This document shows positions 33,508-40,730 of a stretch of 47,182 nucleotides of DNA, piece after piece. The DNA is taken from contig CAYWTX010000068.1 of the NCBI GenBank assembly GCA_964461295.1, positions 1 through 47,182 on the forward strand, given 5' to 3'. The translations under genes and the position numbers were made by a program. Numbering within the stretch: position 1 is the first letter of the stretch; each line of letters starts with the position of its first letter. The notes under the pieces are model-generated. The model was not told where the DNA came from, made no database searches, and saw only the letters and a program-made list of their open reading frames with translations. This stretch comes from CAYWTX01 sp964461295 (GTDB lineage Bacteria; Planctomycetota; Phycisphaerae; SM23-33).

Positions 33508-33837
33508 GCCGCTATTGTCCGCGCGACGGTACGCGGAAACACTACCACTTGTCCCGCCTGGCCGCCACGGGCAACCGGCGCCACGGCCAGCGCGATGGCA
33601 TCGGGCGAGAGCCTGTGCCGGGAACAGGCGAAGGCGGCCCACGCCAGGTCGCACGCGCGGGGGGGCATCTTGCCGAACGAGAACCGACGGGGGGATCCCG
33701 ATTCTTCTCCTATGGGGCGAACGGCTGCGAACCGCCGCTGGCGGAGGAGGGTTGAATAGGGGTAGTCTACGGCAAGGGAGCCGGCCACTGAAGTGGCCAG
33801 CCCTCACGAAGACCGATGGCTCTCTCAGGAGATCGAG
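33508..33837. other. Gene-free region between rsmE and the glycoside hydrolase
   Basis: About 330 bases between divergent genes, rsmE on the minus strand and the hydrolase on the plus strand. The only structure I see is the CTGAAG-centred palindrome at 33783-33803. G-runs are frequent (GGGGGGG at about 33660 and GGGGGG at about 33690), but no G-quadruplex pattern is certain. No convincing promoter is seen. Confidence 0.35.
33783..33803. repeat. Palindromic repeat with CTGAAG centre (copy 2)
   Basis: GGCCACT (33783-33789) and AGTGGCC (33792-33798) pair perfectly around GA, and AGCCC follows the arm base for base as at 23913-23937. The arms differ between the two copies but stay complementary within each. 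Confidence 0.4.
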
Positions 33838-35766
33838 ATGCGAACGCATGTCCTCGTGGCTTGGGTCCTGGTCGTTGCCGCTTCGTTGTGCGCTGCCGAT
33901 CCCAATCCCGCCATCCACGTCACCGGGCGGCTGATGGATGTGAACGGGCAGACGGAGATTCCGCGCGGGCTGTTCGGGCTCCACGCCGACATCCGCCTGA
34001 CGGAGGAGATGGTCAAGGACTGGGGCGTCGATGGGTACCGGCAGATTCACTACGGTCCCGGCGGCGGGTCGATCGCCATCGACAAGGACGGCAAGGTCAA
34101 GGAGTTGTTCCAGGGCCTGGCCGTGGTCGTTGACTGCCAGGGCGACCGGTTCGTGCCGGCCTCGTGTCTGAGCGATCCCAACTACGCCAAGAGCTTCGAC
34201 CGCATGGGGCGGAAGTACGCGCAGCTCTGCAAGGACGCCAACTGGGTCGGGCACGCCGAGTTCTGGAACGAGCCGTATCTGAACTGGGCGGAGCGCAGCC
34301 GCAAGAATTACGATCCGAAGTTCTATGACGTGACCAAGGCGACGGACGACGGGCCGGTGACGATCAAGGGGCGTGGCGAGCCATTGAAGTACATGAAGTG
34401 GCGGCGGCTGTGGGCGGCCGACGCCAACACGGGGAAAATCAACTACATGGTGCCCGTGCCGAAGGGCGCCAAGGCCGGCGACAAGATCGAGCACCAGTTC
34501 TCGCTGTACTTCCAGCCGAAGGGCAAGCTGGCCTACACCGTGGTGGAGAAGTGGGACGTGTACGACCCGACGGCCGTGTCGTTCTGGTCGGGCAAGCAGA
34601 ACTATGACTTCTACATGTGGATGTTCCTGCCGTGGGTAAAGGCGATCAAGGAAGTGAACCCCAAGGTGCAGGTGGTGGGGGGCTGGGACTTCCACCTGAG
34701 TTCCGACGGCTGGAAGGCGTGGGAGATGCTGTACAAGCCGATGATCGACGAGTCGATCCAGTGGATCGACGGGGTGTGCGAGCATCATTACGGTTCGAAC
34801 ACGCGGGGAACGACGGTCGAGTACGAGGTCCTGGTGGCGTACGCGATGGCGCAGCACGGCAAGCGGCTGCGATGCTACAACACGGAGACCGCGGGGTGCG
34901 TGGACCCTGCGGTGCCGGGCAACACGCACGCCAACGCGACGCCGTACGGGGCGTTCAATTACGGGTTGCGGGACATCGTGGAGTTGATCTGGCGGAGTCC
35001 GGACAAGGCGGTGGCGCGGGCGGCGCACGGCTCGCTGGCGCCGGGGTGGGGCGGCGGCGGCGACGTGCCGCGGTTCAAGATGTTCAAGGACCTGCGCGGG
35101 CGGCTGGTGCATGCGGCGAGCGACGACCTGAACGTCTGGCCGGCCGTGGCGCTCAACCGCGACAAGTTGGTGATGGCGATCTACAACGACTATGGCGGCG
35201 AGCGGACCGTGAAGCTGACGGTGGACGCGCCGGCGGGAACGGCGCTGGCGGGCGGATCGAAGGCGTGGGTGACGCCGAAGGAGGAGAAGGGCCCGCTGGA
35301 GACGCACGAGCAGGCGGTGCCGGCCACGGGCAAGCAGGCGGTGCTCGACGTGACCGTGCCGGCCAGGACGGGCGTGAAACTGACGCTGAACCTAAAGGGC
35401 GAGGCGGCGACGAAGACGCAGGTTCTGAGGCGGCAGTTCTTCGCCACGCGGCCGGAGGGCGGAGCGGCCGTGCTGAACCGGATCGAGCCGGGCAAGGGCG
35501 TCACGGTGAAGGTAAAGGTGGACGCGGAGTTGCTGGCGCGGGCCGAGACGGCGTGGGTGAAACTCGCCCTGGAGGGCGTGAGGGGCGGCGAGGCCGCCGT
35601 GAACGTGAACGGCACGGCCGTGAGAATCCCTGACGTGAATTACGTGATCGAGGTGCCGGTGGACGCGAAGCTGCTGAAGGCGGAGAACGTGTTGAGGTTT
35701 GAGAGCAGCGGCGACGGGTACATGGTGGACGCGGCGAGCGTGGTGATCGACGCGCCGGTGAAGTAG
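33838..35766 (+). CDS. Exported glycoside hydrolase-like protein (clan GH-A fold)
   Basis: A 642-residue predicted exported hydrolase. The signal peptide MRTHVLVAWVLVVAASLCAA begins at ATG 33838, preferred over the earlier in-frame GTG at 33793 because AGGAGA lies six bases upstream. The domain starts with VNGQTEIPRGLFGLHADI, and VGHAEFWNEPYLNW holds the clan-A acid/base pattern Asn-Glu-Pro (Glu145). A second candidate, Glu350 in LRCYNTETAG, follows a strand and could be the nucleophile. The last 200 residues are beta-rich, as in carbohydrate-binding or immunoglobulin-like domains. The family resembles beta-agarase-like planctomycete proteins, but the polysaccharide cannot be told. A lipoprotein gene follows 65 bases downstream. 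Confidence 0.75.
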   Translation: MRTHVLVAWVLVVAASLCAADPNPAIHVTGRLMDVNGQTEIPRGLFGLHADIRLTEEMVKDWGVDGYRQIHYGPGGGSIAIDKDGKVKELFQGLAVVVDCQGDRFVPASCLSDPNYAKSFDRMGRKYAQLCKDANWVGHAEFWNEPYLNWAERSRKNYDPKFYDVTKATDDGPVTIKGRGEPLKYMKWRRLWAADANTGKINYMVPVPKGAKAGDKIEHQFSLYFQPKGKLAYTVVEKWDVYDPTAVSFWSGKQNYDFYMWMFLPWVKAIKEVNPKVQVVGGWDFHLSSDGWKAWEMLYKPMIDESIQWIDGVCEHHYGSNTRGTTVEYEVLVAYAMAQHGKRLRCYNTETAGCVDPAVPGNTHANATPYGAFNYGLRDIVELIWRSPDKAVARAAHGSLAPGWGGGGDVPRFKMFKDLRGRLVHAASDDLNVWPAVALNRDKLVMAIYNDYGGERTVKLTVDAPAGTALAGGSKAWVTPKEEKGPLETHEQAVPATGKQAVLDVTVPARTGVKLTLNLKGEAATKTQVLRRQFFATRPEGGAAVLNRIEPGKGVTVKVKVDAELLARAETAWVKLALEGVRGGEAAVNVNGTAVRIPDVNYVIEVPVDAKLLKAENVLRFESSGDGYMVDAASVVIDAPVK

Positions 35767-35831
35767 GGCGACGGTTGCCAGTTCACCTTGGTTCGTCGAA
35801 GCGCGCGAGGAGAAGGAAGCGGGGAACGCCT

Positions 35832-37048
35832 ATGCGTTTGGCAACCGCGGCGTTGGCGGCGGCGATGCTCGCGGCGGGCGGATGCGGACCTGCGGAGAGG
35901 CCGCCGGGCGGGCGAGGCGGCCGGCCAGCGGGGCCGACGCGGCGAAAGAAGCGATGGGCATGTCGGCAAACGTGAAGCGTGATGGGCAGCAGGTGTACGT
36001 GGCGGACGTTCCCCGGCCGGCGGGGAGCAGCACGGTGATGGCCTCGATGGCCAGCGTGTTGCGTGCGCTTGGCGAGGATGTGACGTACGAGTACCTGATG
36101 GGCGTAAGCTCGCACGCCTTCCGGACGCAGTTCAGTTGGTGCCCCTCGGCCCCCCACGCCAACTGCGGGTTCAAGACGAACGACGCGGCCCTGAAGACCG
36201 CGGGGTACAAGATCCACTGGCATGAACTGGCGATGTGGGATCCCGTGACGCGCAAGCAGGGCGAGGCGACATCCGAGCATCTCGTGGCCGCCCGCGACGC
36301 GGTGAAGCGCAGCATCGACGCGGGCCGGCCGTGCCTGTTCGGCAGCGAGGAAGAAGGCGTGCTGGCAGGCTACGAGCCGCCGGGCGAGAAGACGACCGGC
36401 TGGCTGTGCCGGCCCGGGCCCTTGGGTGGGCCGCCCAAACCGGACGAGCCGTACCTGTACCCCATGAAGAAGCTGCCGTGGGGCGTGGGCACGATGGAGA
36501 AGCTTCCCGGCGGCCCGCCGCCGCGGCGGGACAGCATCGTCTGGTCGCTCCAGACGGCCGTGCGGAACGCCCGAACGGAGAAGGTGGGCGGGTACGCGAT
36601 GGGCTTGGCGGCCTGGCGGAAGTGGATCGACGAGCTATCGGGGGCCAGGAAGCTCGATTGGCAGGGCAAGGCGCTGACCATCGACGAACTGGACAAGGAC
36701 CAGTGGTTCGGGGCCTGTCTGGGCAACGCGTGGTGCTACGAGAGCCTGTGGGACGCCCGCGCGACGGCGGGCAAGTACCTTCGAGCGATTGGCGGCGAAC
36801 TGGGGCCGCAAGCGGCCGAGCACCTGCGTGCCTCGGCCGAGGCATACGAGGAACTGGCCAGGACGCTGACGCCCAAGTGCTTCACCGAGATCGCGCCCTA
36901 CCCGTGGATGCTCAAGGAGCGTGAGAACTGGCCGGCCGAGGTGCGGAGGGCCCAGGCGGAACTGATGGAGAAAGCCCTGGTGCTGGAGCGGAAGGCCATC
37001 GACGGGATCGCCGCGGCGCTGGATGCCCCGGGGAAGGCAGGGGTGTAG
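35832..37048 (+). CDS. Lipoprotein of unknown function, papain-fold-like, frame interrupted near the N-terminus
   Basis: ATG 35832 begins MRLATAALAAAMLAAGGC, a clear lipoprotein signal (lipobox LAAGGC), preceded by GGGGAAC. That frame soon fails, while the main 360 residues continue in another frame up to 37048. One extra base in the G4 run at 35930-35933 would join both parts as PAGADAAKEAM. Without repair, translation could begin at an internal ATG (35882 or 35954), giving a cytoplasmic protein. The body has FRTQFSWCPSAPHANCGFKT, with two Cys, and resembles BtrH/C39-like papain-fold proteins; I am unsure of this. No complete Cys-His-Asp triad was traced. The region RARRPASGADAAKEA in the main frame is also low-complexity. 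Confidence 0.6.
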
Positions 37049-37050
37049 CA

Positions 37051-37108
37051 GGCGCCCCGGCGCCGAGAGGCGGGATCGGCGATTCGAGGCTGGACGCGGC
37101 CGGCCGCG
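37051..37108. terminator. Hairpins in the convergent gap after the lipoprotein gene
   Basis: GGCGC (37051-37055) and GCGCC (37060-37064) pair around CCCG two bases after the lipoprotein stop. A second palindrome, CGCGGCCGGCCGCG, is at 37095-37108. The gap of 118 bases separates the plus-strand lipoprotein from the minus-strand ABC operon, so these could end transcription from either side. No T-run is present. Confidence 0.35.
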
Positions 37109-37166
37109 GGCATGCGCGGGCCCCCTTCACACTGGCGGCGTGCGGGCGACGCGATGGGGCAGGCAA

Positions 37167-37964
37167 CTACTTGTGTTCTTCCAGCACGTCGATGGCGATC
37201 TCGACCTCGCCCCGCTTGGCGATTCGCTTGATCCGCCCGTCGTCGATCCACACGATGCGGTCGGACATGGCCAGCATCTTGTGGTCGTGCGTCGAGCAGA
37301 ACACCGTCACGCCGTTCTCCACGTTCATCTCCTTCATCAGGTGGATGATCTCCTCGCCGGTGTGCAGGTCGAGGTTGGCCGTGGGCTCGTCGGCCAGGAT
37401 GATGGCCGGCTTGTTGGCGAACGCCCGTGCGATGGCGACTCGCTGCTGCTGGCCGCCGGACAGTTCGCGCGGCGTGTGGAGGATGCGGTCGCCCAGCCCC
37501 ACGCGATTCAGGATCGCCACGGCCCGGTCCTGGGCCTCGTCGCCGGGCACGCCGGCGAACAGCATCGGCAGCGTCACGTTCTCCAGGGCCGTCATCACCT
37601 TGATGATGTTGTACGCCTGGAAGATGTAGCCGATCTTTCGGCACCTCAGCCAGGCCAGTTCGTTGGCGTCGAGTTGCGCGACGTCGATCTCGTCGATGAA
37701 CACGCTGCCGCTGGTGGGCTTCAGCAGCCCGCCCACGCAGTTGAACAACGTGGTCTTGCCGCTGCCGGAGGGGCCCATGATCGAGATGTACTCGCCCGAG
37801 GCGATCTCCAACGAAACGTCGCGCAAGGCATGGATGGTCTCGTTGCCCATCTGGTACACCTTGCAGACGTTCCGCGTCATCACGGTGCAGTCGACCTGGT
37901 GGGCCAGGTCGGAGAACCAGTCCACCTTCGCCGGACTCGCGTTTGGCTGCTGCGCGGCCGTCAT
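37167..37964 (-). CDS. ABC transporter ATPase of the giant-permease operon
   Basis: A 265-residue ATPase of the LolD/MacB/FtsE class. Walker A is GPSGSGKTT, the Q-loop follows in IGYIFQAYNIIKVMTALENV, the signature is LSGGQQQRVAIARAF, and Walker B is AIILADEPTANLDLHTGEEI with the His switch TVFCSTHDHKML. The first 28 residues (up to VMTRNVCKVYQMG) are an unusual extension. The start ATG overlaps the stop of the mini-permease gene as ATGA, so both are coupled. It is the only ATPase in this operon and is predicted to drive the permease pair made by 37961-38554 and 40731-47015. The last 20 residues (GEVEIAIDVLEEHK) are acidic. Confidence 0.9.
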   Translation of the reverse strand: MTAAQQPNASPAKVDWFSDLAHQVDCTVMTRNVCKVYQMGNETIHALRDVSLEIASGEYISIMGPSGSGKTTLFNCVGGLLKPTSGSVFIDEIDVAQLDANELAWLRCRKIGYIFQAYNIIKVMTALENVTLPMLFAGVPGDEAQDRAVAILNRVGLGDRILHTPRELSGGQQQRVAIARAFANKPAIILADEPTANLDLHTGEEIIHLMKEMNVENGVTVFCSTHDHKMLAMSDRIVWIDDGRIKRIAKRGEVEIAIDVLEEHK

Positions 37965-38554
37965 TTCTCACCTCGCATCGCCTCGACCGGCGCCATCCGC
38001 GAGGCGATCCAGGCCGGCACCGCGGCGCCGATCGTCGTCAGCGCCATCCCAACGGCGAACACCACCAGCACGTGCAGCGGCCAATACGCCAGTTCCAGCC
38101 GCGTGAACGCCTCGCCGCCGAACTCCACCAGGGCCATGGCCAAGGCAATGGCCGCCCCCGCCGCCACGCCGATGACGGCCCCCGCCAACCCCAACAGCGC
38201 CGCCTCCACCAGCACGCTGGAGAAGATCAGACTGTCCAGCGCTCCCAGGCACTTCATCGTCCCGATCTCCCGGTACCGCTGCGCCACCGACATCAGCATC
38301 GCGTTCAACACCCCCGCCGACGCCACCACCAGCGACAGCACCAGCATCAGCGTCCAGCCCTGGCGGTCCGTGACGGGCGCGTCGTCCCGCTTCGCCATCG
38401 ACAGCAGGTACATCATGAACGCCGTGGCCGTCGAAATGGTCAGCGTGGTGAGCATGGCCCGGCTGAGGCGGACCTTCAGGCTGCTCATCGCCATCGACCA
38501 CACCAGCGTGGCTCGAAGGTGCAGCTTCCCGATTTCCCATTGTGTTGTTGCCAT
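37961..38554 (-). CDS. Mini FtsX-type ABC permease
   Basis: A 197-residue permease, about half the size of the usual FtsX-type subunit. The N-terminal helix (SMAMSSLKVRLSRAMLTTLTISTATAFMMYL, read in two parts) is followed after only about 15 residues by the FtsX C-terminal helices: LMLVLSLVVASAGVLNAML with the coupling motif YREIGTMKCLGALDSLI, then a second and a third hydrophobic helix (LLGLAGAVIGVAAGAAIALA and HVLVVFAVGMALTTIGAAV). The large periplasmic MacB-like domain between helices 1 and 2 is absent. AAGG precedes the ATG. It is likely to pair with the giant permease at 40731, giving a lopsided heterodimer. Octamer repeats fill most of the 126-base gap upstream. Confidence 0.8.
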   Translation of the reverse strand: MATTQWEIGKLHLRATLVWSMAMSSLKVRLSRAMLTTLTISTATAFMMYLLSMAKRDDAPVTDRQGWTLMLVLSLVVASAGVLNAMLMSVAQRYREIGTMKCLGALDSLIFSSVLVEAALLGLAGAVIGVAAGAAIALAMALVEFGGEAFTRLELAYWPLHVLVVFAVGMALTTIGAAVPAWIASRMAPVEAMRGEK

Positions 38555-38570
38555 ACTCAGCCTTCGGCTC

Positions 38571-38673
38571 TGGTTGACCGGTTAACGGGTTGATTGGTTG
38601 ACTGGGAAGACCCGTTGCACCAGTCCACCAATCCACCAGTCCACCAATTCACCAATCCGCCAATCGACCAGTC
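38571..38673. repeat. Inverted pair of octanucleotide repeat arrays
   Basis: Left array: TGGTTGAC, CGGTTAAC, GGGTTGAT, TGGTTGAC at 38571-38602. Right array: CACCAGTC, CACCAATC, CACCAGTC, CACCAATT, CACCAATC, CGCCAATC, GACCAGTC at 38618-38673. The right array is close to the reverse complement of the left, so the two can fold on each other across a 15-base spacer. They lie in the gap between the OPT-like gene and the mini-permease gene. A smaller relative is at 29254-29290. Related octamers occur in many bacterial genomes, where they can be read as repetitive NQPTNQ-like peptides. Function unknown. Confidence 0.65.
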
Positions 38674-38680
38674 CGCCTTC

Positions 38681-40729
38681 TCAGTAGCCCGTCCCGATGG
38701 CCACCCACAGGAAATAGATGGCGATCGACAGCATGCCCACCAGGCCGATGCCCGCGCCGAACCCGACCGTCAGGATCGGCGCATAGTTCTGCCACTGCTC
38801 CTTGCCGAACTTGCGGGCGAAGTAGTACCGCCCCAGCAGCGCCCCGCCGAACATCACGATCGTCATGTGCGGGTACGAGTGCAGCGCTCCCAGCCCGCCG
38901 TAGAGGTACTGGCTGCTGATCCCCGCGGCGCCGAAGCCCGCGAACAGCGCCACCGTCCCCGCCGTCGCCATCACGATCACCTCCGGCTTGACCGCCTGCT
39001 GGAACAGGCTCTGGCCCTCGGACATGCTGCTGGCCCACAGCGCCTTCATCTGCGCGAACTGCGGCCAGAACTTCTGCACGAACGGGTAGCTGTCCGACGG
39101 GATCGGCCCCAGGCCGGTGATGTAGCTCCAGTAGATGAACGAAGCCAACATCATCAGCGGGAAGATAAGCAACTCGGCCTTCAGGATCGACGTGAATTTC
39201 GTCCGCGTGAGCTGGGTGACCCGCAGCGTGTCGGCCATGCCGCCGAAGTTGGCGATCGGCATGGGGGCGAACCAGATGTCCACGTACTTGTAGCCCGAGA
39301 TGAAGATCGCCGATTCGGTGACGAACGGCATGCCGGCGTGCTGGCCGGCGATGCCGATCATCCTCGCGTTGATGTACGTGTTGATCGGCGTCCACACGAA
39401 CGCGAAGGCGATGAACCACCAGATGGAGAACCGATCGTTCTTCGGCAGCCCCGCGTTCACCAACTGATCCGACAGGATGATGAAACCGACGGCCGAGCCG
39501 ATCCACACGGCCAGCGCCACCCAGACGGGCGGGTCGCCGCGCTCCTTGTCGCGCCGCAGGATGGCGCGGAAATCCACGTCGGTCGGGCCGCTCTTGCGTC
39601 GATACTTGATCAGCGACCGCACCAGGCCGTACACGCCCACGAAGAAGATGGCGAACGCGGTCCCGATGCCCACCGACATGTACATGTCGATGGAAGTCGC
39701 CACCTGGGTCTCGATGGCGTCCTTGCCCGGCTGCCAGTGCGGCAGCAGCCCGTTGGGCTGCAGGATGAACGGGTTGATGACGAACTGGGTGAGGACGCAC
39801 GTGACGAACATGCCCACGGTCACCCGCCAGGGCAGAACGAAGCCCGTGAACAGCAGTCCGAGCTGAATGGCGATGCCGAACGTCCCCCCGTGCAGCCACT
39901 GCTCCAACTCAACCGTCAGGTCCAGGAACGGGATCGGCAGGAGCTGGATGGGCTTGTCCAGAAACGCCTTGGACAGCGTCGGCACGGCCACGTACAGCAA
40001 CCCGAACACGGCCCCGATGATGACGCCGATGGCGAAGCAGTACTGGCGGAAGCCTCTCTTGTGCGTATCGGAGCTGCGCTCCGCCAGGGCGATGGCGCCC
40101 TCGGCATGGATCGGCGCCATCGGGAAGGGCAGCTTCTCGGCGTCCACCGTCACCTTGTACGCCAGCCAGCCCAGCGAGAGCTGCGTGAGCTTGCTCAGAA
40201 GCATCGCGCCCACCGTCACGCCGATGACCGGCCACCACACGTCGGAATGGAACGGCTGGTAGACCGCCTCGCCCTGGGGCGCGACCCACTTGGGGAGTTC
40301 CTCGGAGATGCCGAAGCTCTTGAACGCCTCGCTGGTGCGCAGGTAGCGATGCCAGACCAGGCTGGCGAAGATTCCGCCGCCCAGCGCCAGGCCGCCGGCG
40401 ATGTGCGACAAGTGCCCGACGGTGTACTTCAGCATGAACAGTTCCTGCTTGCGCAGGACGATGAAGCTCCGCCTGGCCAGTTCCACGAACAGGATGATGG
40501 TGACCCACTCGGCCGCGGTGCCGAGGTCCTGGCCGATCATCAACCCCATGAAGATGACGCCGGGCAGCATGACGAAGGCGATGAACACGGCGCCCAGGGC
40601 GGTGCGCCACGTGAAGCCGCCCTCATAGGGTTCGTGCTGCATCGCCTCGATGCTGAACTTGGACTCGTAGAAGCGTTCGCCCTTCTGAACCGGCGGTTGC
40701 GCCTCGGTCTGGACAGGTTGCTCTGCCAT
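38681..40729 (-). CDS. OPT-like multispan membrane protein
   Basis: A 682-residue integral membrane protein with about 12 or more hydrophobic segments, for example ALGAVFIAFVMLPGVIFMGL, GFRQYCFAIGVIIGAVFGL, WVALAVWIGSAVGFIIL and VIVMATAGTVALFAGFGAAG. The motif EKLPFPMAPIHAEGAIALAE recalls the substrate-pore region of the oligopeptide transporter (OPT) superfamily; the protein resembles DUF6785/DUF6784-type planctomycete proteins. A transporter role for peptides or metal chelates is thus inferred, not shown. Its ATG is one base past the stop of the giant gene, so both are coupled. The N-terminal 30 residues are polar and cytoplasmic. Confidence 0.75.
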   Translation of the reverse strand: MAEQPVQTEAQPPVQKGERFYESKFSIEAMQHEPYEGGFTWRTALGAVFIAFVMLPGVIFMGLMIGQDLGTAAEWVTIILFVELARRSFIVLRKQELFMLKYTVGHLSHIAGGLALGGGIFASLVWHRYLRTSEAFKSFGISEELPKWVAPQGEAVYQPFHSDVWWPVIGVTVGAMLLSKLTQLSLGWLAYKVTVDAEKLPFPMAPIHAEGAIALAERSSDTHKRGFRQYCFAIGVIIGAVFGLLYVAVPTLSKAFLDKPIQLLPIPFLDLTVELEQWLHGGTFGIAIQLGLLFTGFVLPWRVTVGMFVTCVLTQFVINPFILQPNGLLPHWQPGKDAIETQVATSIDMYMSVGIGTAFAIFFVGVYGLVRSLIKYRRKSGPTDVDFRAILRRDKERGDPPVWVALAVWIGSAVGFIILSDQLVNAGLPKNDRFSIWWFIAFAFVWTPINTYINARMIGIAGQHAGMPFVTESAIFISGYKYVDIWFAPMPIANFGGMADTLRVTQLTRTKFTSILKAELLIFPLMMLASFIYWSYITGLGPIPSDSYPFVQKFWPQFAQMKALWASSMSEGQSLFQQAVKPEVIVMATAGTVALFAGFGAAGISSQYLYGGLGALHSYPHMTIVMFGGALLGRYYFARKFGKEQWQNYAPILTVGFGAGIGLVGMLSIAIYFLWVAIGTGY

Positions 40730-40730
40730 G

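Noticed and set aside
32956..35307. Very long minus-strand frame running from the glycoside hydrolase region into rsmE
   Set aside because: Only its end (from 33507) is real rsmE sequence; the rest is the antisense of the hydrolase gene.
36235..36924. Alternative plus-strand frame inside the lipoprotein gene
   Set aside because: Arg/Gly-rich shadow with no motif; the main frame has the better protein character.
38571..38673. CRISPR-like array
   Set aside because: The units are eight bases with no spacers, so it is a simple tandem repeat pair.
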